A stretch of DNA of 64,000 nt, from assembly GCA_964036045.1 (NCBI GenBank), contig OZ038390.1, forward strand, positions 1,059,001 through 1,123,000, written 5' to 3'. The notes beneath the pieces were generated by a model. The model worked only from the letters and a program-made list of their open reading frames with translations, made no database searches and was not told the DNA's origin. The position numbers and the translations under genes were made by a program. This DNA comes from Eutreptiella sp. 'Long Island Sound 2002'. Taxonomy: Eukaryota > Euglenozoa > Euglenophyceae > Eutreptiales > Eutreptiaceae. Shown here one piece after another: positions 24,083 to 33,344 of this stretch (position 1 is the first letter of the stretch; every line of letters starts with the position of its first letter).

Positions 24083-27000
24083 AGGAGCCCCCACGGGAGT
24101 GGGACCTCAGAGGTCTCTCCTCCGAAAATCAGTGGAATCCCTGAGAAGGCGAAGGCACATCGGGTGCCGGAGAAGGCTCCGGAAGAGCCAAAACCACTGA
24201 GTTTCGCCACTCCCAACCCCTGCAGCGCCCTGCCAAGGGAAGTACATGTGGGTACGGGACATGGCAAGAAGGAAGGAGCGACCACGGAGAGCCCCGTGGA
24301 CGGGCAGGACCAACCCAAGATCTACACCATCCGTGACCATACCCTTGAAGTCCTGATGCACCCGGACGTGCTAGAGTTGCATGCCGTGAGAGTCGTCCAT
24401 ACACCTCATGGCGACGAGCGGCAGTTGCACTTGAAAGTGCGAGTACGGTGCGGACGAGAGGAGAAGGTGGTGGATGTGTTGGTGGATACGGGTGCCCAGG
24501 TGAGTCTGGTCCGGAGAGGGTTGTTCAAGGAGGAATTCCTGCAGCCCAGCCGGAGACCGGTCCGCCTGAAGGTCGCCAATGGAGAGATCACGGGTGGTGG
24601 CACCCATGAGGCCACTATCAGTATGGAATTCTGGGAACATGAGCGCTTGAACCGCCCTGATCAGGCGAAGAGAAGCACTCTATCCGGGAACTTCTACGTG
24701 GCCGACATTACTGATTGGGATATGATCATGGGGTATGACTTCATGGTGGCCAACGCCATTGGAGCCCTTCCCCATCGCGCAACGCTGGTCCGGGAGGACG
24801 ACGAATGCCTCACATGGCTGTCCACGGATTATGCGTGCGGGTCATCCCAATGGAATGCTGAGGAAGAGGATCGGATCGTCCGAGCGGTGCAAGCTGTGGG
24901 TGCCAAGTCCAGAGGAGACCGTGGAGTTCGGCTCACGGAGTATGGAATGGCGCCACAAGTGTACACCAGGATGATTCAGACGCTGGGAGCTGAAGTGCCC
25001 GAGACGGACGTCTTCGCTTCCCGGGATGCCCCACTTCTGCGGAAGTGTAGGAGGCATTGGCATCGAGGACACTCAGCCTGGCATAGGCATTGGGGTTTGA
25101 AGGAGTGGGGACCCATGTATTGGCATGGCTCCCTGGATATCACCAGACGTACGGTGGAGAAGATCATCGCGGATAGGGCGAAGGGGATCCTGGTCATAAC
25201 CGGCATAGGATCCACCCCATGTCCGCTGGAGGGTCTCAAGTCGACGCTGGACTCCATCACCCTGAACGAGATGTCATTCGGGCCAGAGGAGGAGTTGTTC
25301 ATCGACGCCAAGGGTGTATCAATGCCCTCTCCGGGTCAAGCGTGGGGTACCAAGGCTTTCCTGGTGGATGGGGCGCAAGCCCAGCCCACGGGTGATGAAG
25401 CATTCATCCGTAGGGTGGAGGCGGTGCCCATGAAGGTCATGTTTGAGCCCAAGGAGGGGACGGATCAGCCTATTGACGGCATTGACGTCCTGTCCCACAC
25501 CGAGATCGACGACGTCGTCAACTACATGCGGATGGGGATGCACGACCGTGTGGCATCCAAGAAGAGGCGGGCCATGGTCACATCTCCGCATTGGTGGGAT
25601 GACAAGATGTTGGTCACCGGCAAGTACGAGAAGGATGAGTTCGTGGCGAGGGTCATGGATCACATCGCGGACCAATACCATGGTCCGGTTGGGTCGGACC
25701 CACCAACGTGGGGCTTTCCAAGAGTGGGAACCGGTAGCGACGAGCACCCGCCCGAGGCCGCAAATTTTCGAAGATTATCGGTGGGAATCGCGACCCACGA
25801 CGATGAAGACGGCATATCGGACGAGGAGAAGTCGGACTCGGACCCAGAAGAGGCCTATACCGCAGTGCGGTCGGTGGTTTCGATACCGAAGCAAGCGGCT
25901 GAAGAGGCCCAGGAGAACCCGAAGGTCGCCGAGCTGAAGGAGAGGCTGATCCATGCCTATCCGCGGCTATTCAGTGGCGTCGCCAACAAGAACCCTCCAG
26001 ATCGCGGGAGGTTTGGTACAGCGAAGATCAAGCTGAAGCCGAACCCGAAGATCTATCGTCATCGGGAGTACCAACTTCAGGGCGATCGGGCCGAGGCCAT
26101 GAAGAAGCTGTTGGCCGAGTTCATTGAGCGGGGATGGATCGAACCCTCCGACAGTGAGTGGGCCAGCCCAGCCTTCATCGTGCCCAAGAAGGAGAAGGGC
26201 GAGTGGAGGTTGGTGGTTGATTACAGAGGTTTGAACGAGCAGACCGAGCACGACTCGTACTCGCTCCCCCTGATCGACTCCATCCTCCAAAAGCAACAGA
26301 AAAAGCGGATCTTCACGGTGTTGGACCTGAAACACGGTTACCACCAGATGCCGCTACACCCGGACTCCAGGCCCTGCACAGCGATGTCGACGCCGCTTGG
26401 GCCCATGCAGTGGAAAGTGGTGCCTATGGGTGCCAAGAATGGCAACGCCGTTTTCCAGCGCATGATGGAGGACCTACTCGGTCCTGTCCGGGACTGTGCC
26501 GATCCCTTCGTGGATGACATCATCATCGGGTCCGGCACGGAGAACATGACTGAGGACGAGCTCATCGACGCGCATGAGAAGGATCTGCGCCGAGTGCTCA
26601 GCGAGTTGGACAAACACAACATGGTGTGCAAGCCCACCAAAGCCTCACTATTCGTGAAGGAAGTGGAGTTCGCGGGTCACGTGGTTGGTCACGGGCAACG
26701 CCGTCCCATGCCTGGGAAGCTGGCGTCCCTGCACCACTGGGAGAAGCCCCAGACCATCAGCGAACTCCGGTCCTTCATGGGGTTCTGCAACTACTATTCG
26801 GGCTATGTCCGGATGTATGCAGAACTGTCGGGGCCGCTGCACAAGATGCTGCAAGTGGGCAAGTTCGATGGCCGGAAGGGGAGCAAGAAGAAGCTTGCCT
26901 GGACCCCTGAGGCTGAGGATGCATTCAACCGCCTGAAGGAGCGACTCCTTGGGCAGTTGGGGTTGTTCCTGGTGGACCCGGACAAGGGATTCGTGCTACG

Positions 27001-29149
27001 GACAGACGCCTCGGACTATGCCGTGGGGGCAGTCCTCGAGCAAGTCCGGGACGACGGGACTCATGTTCCCTCGGCGTTTTGGAGCAGGATCCTGGCCGAG
27101 GGCCAACGCCAAACATGGACCGCGAGGGAGAAGGAGACATACGCCATTGTATGTGCGCTCAGGAAGTGGTCTGGCCACATCGGACTGCAGCCGGTGGTGG
27201 TTTGCACGGACCACCAGTCCCTACAGAGCTGGCACAAGGAGCATGTCGACACCCCCTCAGGACCAGCGGCTAGGAGGGCCCGATGGCACGAGACGTTCGC
27301 CAAGTTCGACCTCAGCGTCGTGTATATCCCGGGGAAGGACAACACTGTGGCAGATTGCCTCAGTCGCTGGGCCTACCCCGCGGGCAAGGCGTGGATGGAC
27401 ATATCCAGCCATGGCGACGCCGAGGAGACCGAGGGGGCCAAGCGCATCATCGAGATGGAGAAGGTCATGGAGCAAGAAGGGGTCAAGTGCTTTATGGTGA
27501 TGGCAAATCGTACGGACCTGGCCAAGTTCCGGGGTGCCCGCGTCCAAGCTATTCGAGAGGAAACCCTCGAGCAATGGATGGTGGCCCCTGTAGAGCTAGT
27601 CAGGTCGGTGCTCACAGAGGACTGGTCGGATGACTACGCGGCATCCGAGCACTGGAGCAAGTACTGGAATGCCGTGAGCGCCCCGTCGGACGACGAATGG
27701 CCCGAGGGCTTGACCGAGGATGGCGACAAGTTGTTCCTCAAGGACAAGCTGCTGGTGCCCGAGAACCGAGTGGAGGAGCTCATTGACCATTGGCACAACG
27801 CCCAGCTCATGCATCCTGGCCGAGACAAGATGCAGCAGGACCTGGAGTGGCGTTTCAAGTTCCCTCCGGGGTACTACGCCATCCTGGATAGGTACTGCAG
27901 CGACTGTGCCGTGTGTCGGGCCACGAAGAGCCCTAACCACTCCACAGCGGGCAACCCGGTGTATACGGCTATACCGGAGGCCCCTATGCGGTCCGTGGCC
28001 ATGGATGTATTCGCCATGCCTGAGGTCACCGTGGACGGAGAGACCTACGACTGTGTCATCCTGGCGGTGGACAGGCACAGCGGGTATATCGTGGCAGTCC
28101 CGGGCAAGAAGTCCAAGAAGAAGGACAAGAAGGACAAGCATGGAGTGGGGCTGCAGGCCAAGACCGTCGCTAATGCCATGATCAGGCATTGGCTGACGAT
28201 TTTCGATATCCCAGCTGTCATCTGCAGCGATAGGGGCAGTCAATTCGTGGGGACGTGGTTCAAGACGATGTGTAAGCACATGGGGATTCGGCACGCCAAG
28301 ACCGTGGCTTACCACAGCCGGTCGAATGGCCGTGCTGAAGTGGCCGGGCGACAGATGTTCGAGAAGTTCCGCCAGCTGCACATTGACGAACCGGGCCGGA
28401 ACTGGTATAACTCGCTGTGGAGAGTGCTCCAGGCGTATCACGACCTTCCGGGACCCACTGGACTGTCGCCCCATCGCATCCTGTTCCTACGGGATCGAGT
28501 GTCACGCACTCTCCCGTGGATGAACCACGGCAAGGTGGCCCGGGATGCGAACGCAATGATGGCCGAGGCGGACGACACGGCGGCCAAGGTGTGCAAGGCA
28601 CTTCAGGACGAGCATGACAAGAGGGCCAAGTACTTCAAGCAGGGAAAAGTCCAGAAGTATGCTCTCCAAGACACCGTGTGGGTGGAGCGGCACCACAAGG
28701 ATGTCCTGTCCAGGCATCGGCAGGCATCTTGGTATGTGCCGGGGGTAATCGTGCGGAAGGTCGGGCAGGATGTGTATGTGGTTCGTGTGGGGGATAACAA
28801 GATCCTGGACCGTGACCATACCCAGCTTCGTCCCCGAGCACCAGACCCCAGCGGACGTCCCGTCACCTTCGAGTTCACGGCCGGCGATGTGGACTCGGAT
28901 GATGAGGGTGAGGACGACGATTTCACCGCGGAGAAGATCCTGGCGGACAAGCCGGACCCGGGGACGCCTGGGGGGAGGCTTTACAAAGTCCGTTGGAAGG
29001 GATTCGCCGCCTCCAGGGACTCGTGGGAGCCTCCGAGCAGCTTCGTGCCGAGGTATACCACGGTCTGGATGGACTATCTAAAGAAAAAGGGTATTTCTTT
29101 GGATGTCAAGGACGTATTGGTCCATTTGGTTGCTGCTGTAGCACCGTAA
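24083..29149 (+). CDS. pol: Element 2 Pol: protease, methylase-like, RT, RNase H, integrase, chromodomain
   Basis: Open in the gag frame after the UAG, with no obvious own start. Counting from GTG 24164: protease DTG at residues 108-110 and WDMIMGYDFM near 188; a degenerate adenine-methylase-like domain at ~258-404, where the NPPF position reads HGSL; reverse transcriptase ~630-850 with FVDD at ~782; RNase H ~940-1065 with TDAS, KETYAI, TDHQSL and DNTVAD; integrase ~1195-1440 with an H/C finger ending CSDCAVC and core MDVF, SDRGSQF, RAEVAGR (D35E); chromodomain ~1585-1640 with EKIL and VRWKGFAASRDSWEP. All enzymatic motifs except the methylase-like one are intact. This is the reference copy for recognising the frameshift in element 1. 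Confidence 0.92.
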   Translation, partial: RSPHGSGTSEVSPPKISGIPEKAKAHRVPEKAPEEPKPLSFATPNPCSALPREVHVGTGHGKKEGATTESPVDGQDQPKIYTIRDHTLEVLMHPDVLELHAVRVVHTPHGDERQLHLKVRVRCGREEKVVDVLVDTGAQVSLVRRGLFKEEFLQPSRRPVRLKVANGEITGGGTHEATISMEFWEHERLNRPDQAKRSTLSGNFYVADITDWDMIMGYDFMVANAIGALPHRATLVREDDECLTWLSTDYACGSSQWNAEEEDRIVRAVQAVGAKSRGDRGVRLTEYGMAPQVYTRMIQTLGAEVPETDVFASRDAPLLRKCRRHWHRGHSAWHRHWGLKEWGPMYWHGSLDITRRTVEKIIADRAKGILVITGIGSTPCPLEGLKSTLDSITLNEMSFGPEEELFIDAKGVSMPSPGQAWGTKAFLVDGAQAQPTGDEAFIRRVEAVPMKVMFEPKEGTDQPIDGIDVLSHTEIDDVVNYMRMGMHDRVASKKRRAMVTSPHWWDDKMLVTGKYEKDEFVARVMDHIADQYHGPVGSDPPTWGFPRVGTGSDEHPPEAANFRRLSVGIATHDDEDGISDEEKSDSDPEEAYTAVRSVVSIPKQAAEEAQENPKVAELKERLIHAYPRLFSGVANKNPPDRGRFGTAKIKLKPNPKIYRHREYQLQGDRAEAMKKLLAEFIERGWIEPSDSEWASPAFIVPKKEKGEWRLVVDYRGLNEQTEHDSYSLPLIDSILQKQQKKRIFTVLDLKHGYHQMPLHPDSRPCTAMSTPLGPMQWKVVPMGAKNGNAVFQRMMEDLLGPVRDCADPFVDDIIIGSGTENMTEDELIDAHEKDLRRVLSELDKHNMVCKPTKASLFVKEVEFAGHVVGHGQRRPMPGKLASLHHWEKPQTISELRSFMGFCNYYSGYVRMYAELSGPLHKMLQVGKFDGRKGSKKKLAWTPEAEDAFNRLKERLLGQLGLFLVDPDKGFVLRTDASDYAVGAVLEQVRDDGTHVPSAFWSRILAEGQRQTWTAREKETYAIVCALRKWSGHIGLQPVVVCTDHQSLQSWHKEHVDTPSGPAARRARWHETFAKFDLSVVYIPGKDNTVADCLSRWAYPAGKAWMDISSHGDAEETEGAKRIIEMEKVMEQEGVKCFMVMANRTDLAKFRGARVQAIREETLEQWMVAPVELVRSVLTEDWSDDYAASEHWSKYWNAVSAPSDDEWPEGLTEDGDKLFLKDKLLVPENRVEELIDHWHNAQLMHPGRDKMQQDLEWRFKFPPGYYAILDRYCSDCAVCRATKSPNHSTAGNPVYTAIPEAPMRSVAMDVFAMPEVTVDGETYDCVILAVDRHSGYIVAVPGKKSKKKDKKDKHGVGLQAKTVANAMIRHWLTIFDIPAVICSDRGSQFVGTWFKTMCKHMGIRHAKTVAYHSRSNGRAEVAGRQMFEKFRQLHIDEPGRNWYNSLWRVLQAYHDLPGPTGLSPHRILFLRDRVSRTLPWMNHGKVARDANAMMAEADDTAAKVCKALQDEHDKRAKYFKQGKVQKYALQDTVWVERHHKDVLSRHRQASWYVPGVIVRKVGQDVYVVRVGDNKILDRDHTQLRPRAPDPSGRPVTFEFTAGDVDSDDEGEDDDFTAEKILADKPDPGTPGGRLYKVRWKGFAASRDSWEPPSSFVPRYTTVWMDYLKKKGISLDVKDVLVHLVAAVAP

Positions 29150-29543
29150 TGGATCCCCCCTTGGCATTTTGTTTGTTTCTGTGAATGGGGAGACAAGTGA
29201 GGGCGTTCATCCGGGGATTTTTCGGCCTTGAGTGGCCATATACCCCCTTCACTCGATCTCCACATATATATTGCATTGTGGTATACTTATTTGGGTCGAC
29301 CGACGACGTTTTTCTATCTTTGATCCCCTTGGTCCATGTTGTAGATCAAGAGGAGACCGGATATGGCGTAGGGCGCTGATTATCAGTGTCCTCACCCCTC
29401 CCTTGGGGCATGGGGGACGTCTACGACGTGTGTGGGGCCTCCATGTGTCCTTGGGACATGGAGGGGGGGGTTGGAGCCCATTGGGGTCCTCCCGTCCTCT
29501 CTTCATTTGTTTCCGAGCGGATACAACGCTCTGAGAAGGGGGG
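29150..29543 (+). other. Element 2 3' non-coding region and polypurine tract
   Basis: About 390 bp without a supported ORF. It ends in the purine tract GAGAAGGGGGG (29533-29543), which abuts the right LTR. Confidence 0.7.
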
Positions 29544-31898
29544 TGAAGCCGGTTCGGACCCCCGTGGCCATCTTGGGGTCACTTGGGGTGTGTATCTGTG
29601 TGCCGGCAAGCCGCCATTGGCTGATATCATACTCTCCCATCCACTGATCTAACCCGATGTGATAGTGTGATAGGTTTGGCCATTCCGGCTATGAGCGGCC
29701 ATATTCAGAACCGAGGCACCGCCAGCGGAGATTTATATATCGGAATATCAGGAATCAACAGGGTTTTATTATCATAATGTTTCCGTAATTTTTCAGCCTT
29801 TCGTTCTGATAGTCAATGTATTGGCGACTGTCAGTTGGCTCGCGATTTTGCGTTAACCGATTGGTTAACTGTTATTTCCAGATATTTTGGCGGATATTCC
29901 GTTGAAGGGTCAGATCTCATCAGCAAAGGGTTCGTTGCTTCCGCAATTCTCTAAATAAGTACTCGAAATTTTAATCAGAATTTTTCGCGATGTCGAAATC
30001 GGATTTTCGACTTCGACATCGCCGCACTTGATTTGGACTTCTTCGAGTGGTCGTACTCCTTTCCCTATGCCCGAATAAGGTTTCCCTTATACTTGCCACC
30101 CATTTGACTTGGAGATATAAGGGAAACAAAAGCGAATCGTGGGACCACATTGAAGAGCCATATCTACGAGCGAGTGTGAGGAAAGAGAATAAGGAAGGTT
30201 GGGTTGGAACTGCCTTGGTCTCAACTTAATTTAGGAAGCATCAAACGCCTTTGGTGCGCACACATGCCCGGTGTAGCAAGGGAAAAGGGTCAAGAGGGTA
30301 TAAAGTGATATATAACTCTTGGACCGTGCAACCGAATATTTTAATGCGACTTTCGAGTGTGCCGCATGAGTGTTGGGGTTGCATAGCAACTTTCCTTGGG
30401 TTCCTACGTATTTTTAACGTGAAGTTATGTCAATGGAGGGACATGGCATATCATGGTGGGAGCCATATTTTGAGGGTATGTGTTGTATGCATGGTATATG
30501 TTTGATATGCTCACGCCCATGTTATATATCTTCGTGTGGCCGAAGAGATGGGGAGCCACACGTGACAAGGGCTTTGCCCATGTCCCAATTGTGGAATTCA
30601 AAGCGCTAGACCAAGTCTACCGCTTATGTATTGCTCATGGTATGTTTGACAAAGAGATCCATGGGTGCACTCCCATTTTCATGGGGCATGTAGATATTAG
30701 TGGCGAAGGTATCTCCATGCGCCCGATTGGGGATCCAAGTGGGGGAATTGTTCGCAAATGGTTCCAATCATTTGTGTATTGAACCATGGGCGGATATCAT
30801 GGGTGAGCATAGAGATATACTATCATGACAACTTTGTATTTGGTCATATTTTCATGTTTTTGACCTCAATTTTTGCTCATTTTTGCGTTTTGTGTACTTA
30901 CCTGGTCGGCAAACAGCAAGAAGCCTATGGAGAGTCGAACCATGGTATGTTGTTCATATGTTGGCATATGCTTCGGAGTTGAACACCACCATATGCCGGA
31001 TCGCGTACTCCATTTGGCTTGGCGCACGAAGGATCACAAGATTTGGTCTCAAGATCATGGGCTGACTTGGGCAGTGCGTGGCGCCCATATCCGAAGGGGT
31101 TTCGAGGGTAAAATGGGGATGTACATGGGCAGTGGCCTTTGGTCTCTATCCTCCATGAATAGTAGACTTCGATTCCATGCATGCTTGGAGCTTCCGGATA
31201 AGTAGTAACTTCAATTTTGAGCATATATGTGATATATGGCCAATATGGTGTGAATTGGCAGTTTTTTGGCATGTTATGAGTTCAAACTCATAGGTCATTT
31301 CTCTAAGCCCATTCGACTCCAAGTCCAACCAAGGTTATGTCAGGGTAGGGCATGGTCCTGAGTGCCACTCTAGGCCATGACACGCGACCTTCCCTATTGG
31401 GCTAGGATTTAGAGGCTTGGGAGTGAACACATTTTTGGGGTTTATGTAGTGACTTTTGATATATGGCATTTAACCATCTTATTGGACTGGGTTCAGGGCA
31501 TCATGTTGGTGAGGCAAGGGAAGGTCTTGAGTCCAGGGAATGATGGGTCTATGGCTGTGATTGTGCAAGTGTCCATCTCTCCCCAACTTTGCTTTATTTG
31601 TGTTCATATGCCAATTTCAGGGCTTTCTTCCTTGGTGCAATTCTTGTACATGCCCGCCACCGTGGGAATACCGGTGTGCTGAACGAAAGCCGGCAGCCTG
31701 ATTTGGATTGTGAATTGGGTTATTGCTGTACTTGTGGGATCTGGTTGCCATTCAGGGTTGAAGGAGGATTTTATTTTCTATATTTTTGGATTTGGACCCT
31801 TGAAATTGAGGAATGCAATCGTTGATCCGGAGTAAATCAGCAGGGGTTACAGGCGGAAGGGGCACAGCGGGGGCCGGTCCTGGTAGGGACCTTCTTTA
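29544..31898 (+). repeat. Element 2 right LTR
   Basis: 2355 bp, aligned end to end with 18703-21057; the TSD CTCA follows at 31899-31902. Confidence 0.9.
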
Positions 31899-31902
31899 CT
31901 CA

Positions 31903-32362
31903 GAGAGGAGTTGGGACCTGCCGTTAAGGGAGCATAGGGAGCCACTGTCGGTTGGCCTTGGAGCCTATTGGTCCCCAGGAACTCGCCTGTGGCTGTGCGG
32001 GACACCTCCCCCATTGGCAGGGTTTCAGGGTCCGGACTGAGCAGGGCATGGGTTGTGTTTGAGCCCCCGCCCCCACCAGCCACTAAGAGGGTCGGACCTG
32101 GGATTGGGATACGAGTTAGGACTGAGTGTCTATTGTCCTGTTATGCCCTTACCCCAGTCCAGTCTTAACCCCATGTGTACATATCCTGATGTGTTGCTGT
32201 ACATACTTTCGTTCCCTTGTTGCAGAGTGGCAAGGATCCTGAAACGCTTTGTCACATGACACGAGCGTATTGATGCCCTTGTGAGCGTAGTGCTTTGCCT
32301 GCCTGCTCACCTGTGCGTGTCACCGCAGCGTCCCGTGGCCGGCCCCCCACGGGAACGCGTCA
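31903..32362 (+). repeat. Element 1 right LTR, last part
   Basis: Matches 4655-5113 with few differences and ends GCGTCA. It is the tail of the LTR split by element 2. Directly after it, ATG then GTATGTTTGG looks like the end of an exon and a splice donor of the downstream gene. Confidence 0.75.
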
Positions 32363-33344
32363 ATGGTATGTTTGGTTGCAAGCCTCTGATATTTGTATGT
32401 TTTGTTCAGCTTCGGAGCTAGGCGAGCAACAACACAGGGTCTGCATGGTGAGGCTCTTTCAGGGGGGGGGGGATATGCGATTCGCATTTTTCTGCTTTTT
32501 CCGCATTTTTTTTCAAATTTTTTGGGCAGGTCCCTTAGTGTAATGTTCAAGAGGAAACATTCTAGTGGCATTGTCTTGTAGTCAGTTGTTGCCGGAGGTT
32601 TTTTTTTTTGGCAGATGGCAGGGGAACATTTTTTTGTTTGACCCTATGTGTCTATGCTCAAAATATTCAGAATTTGTGGAGAATTCAAAAATGGATGAAA
32701 ACCACAGAAAAGGACAGTGACCCCGACCCGACCTCCGGGTCGGACCTTCGCTGATGGGAGCCTGAGTTGATGGGCAAATTTTTTGGAACGTTTTTTCCCC
32801 TAGTTGTGTATATTCAAAATGAACAGCGTGTCATGGGGATCATTTTGAGTTATGTATGTTGGGGTATCGCCCCCTCCCCCCAAGGGAGCCCAGCGGTTTG
32901 GGTCAATGGGGGAGCACCTGATGCGGCGCGGATATTCAGCGGTCTGGCCTGACCAAGCAGCTGCACCTTCTGCCCCTAGCTGTTTTGAGCCTAGTCCGTG
33001 ATATTCTTGAGTTGAACTACTGCACTAAGTTGTTCCATCAAACCGTCCATGCTTTGAGCGCCCAATTGTGCAAGACGAGACGAAACATAGGGGTTTTGAG
33101 GGGCAAACACCATTCTAACCAAACCGCATTTTCTATCGCATTTTTTGCCGCATTTTCCGCATTTTGTCCGCATTTTTCTGCAGTTTTTGCCAATCCCGGC
33201 AACCGCATCCCCCCCCCCCCCCCGCTCTTTGGAGCAGAGAGGGACAAATTTATGTGCATCGTTGGAGAATGGACTCATTCATGTGCATCTATGTGCATCG
33301 TGGTAATCTGTGAGTAGCGGTCAAGTGCTTTGTCTGTCACGCAG
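32363..33344 (+). other. Probable intron of the SR-like gene
   Basis: Begins ATG|GTATGTTTGGTTGC; its first ~50 bp resemble the intron starts at 34631 and 35610 (CTGATATTTG, TTCAGCTTCGG). It ends in a pyrimidine-rich stretch and AG at 33343-33344. It holds G- and C-runs (about nine G at ~32462; 15 C at ~33209). No other exon could be supported inside it. Confidence 0.45.

Larger units (their letters stand above)
18703..31898 (+). mobile_element. Ty3/gypsy element 2 (near-intact chromovirus)
   Basis: A 13,196-bp element with two 2355-bp LTRs (18703-21057 and 29544-31898) of equal length and roughly 99% identity by eye (at least 14 differences). The TSD is CTCA (18699-18702 and 31899-31902), and the uninterrupted site is seen at 4651-4654. 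The primer site TGGTAGCAGAGG starts at 21058; the purine tract GAGAAGGGGGG is at 29533-29543. Gag and pol are both open and share one frame separated by a single UAG. The LTR begins TG but ends TA rather than CA, an uncommon terminus. It is inserted inside the right LTR of element 1, so it is younger than element 1. Confidence 0.92.
1..32362 (+). mobile_element. Ty3/gypsy element 1 (decayed; left end outside window)
   Basis: A chromodomain Ty3/gypsy retrotransposon of which all but the first ~0.9 kb of the left LTR is visible. The left LTR is 1-420 plus 3580-5113, split by element N. The right LTR is 16318-18702 plus 31903-32362, split by element 2, about 2845 bp once rejoined. The LTR begins TGAAGCGG and ends ACGCGTCA, a 6/7 inverted match. 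The polypurine tract lies at 16307-16317. The LTR copies look nearly identical. Coding capacity is broken by two stops in gag, a frame change in gag and a frameshift before reverse transcriptase, so it is not autonomous now. The LTR end at 5113 rests on the match between 4655-5113 and 31903-32362. No TGG-type primer site follows it. The TSD cannot be tested because the left flank is missing. Confidence 0.8.
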
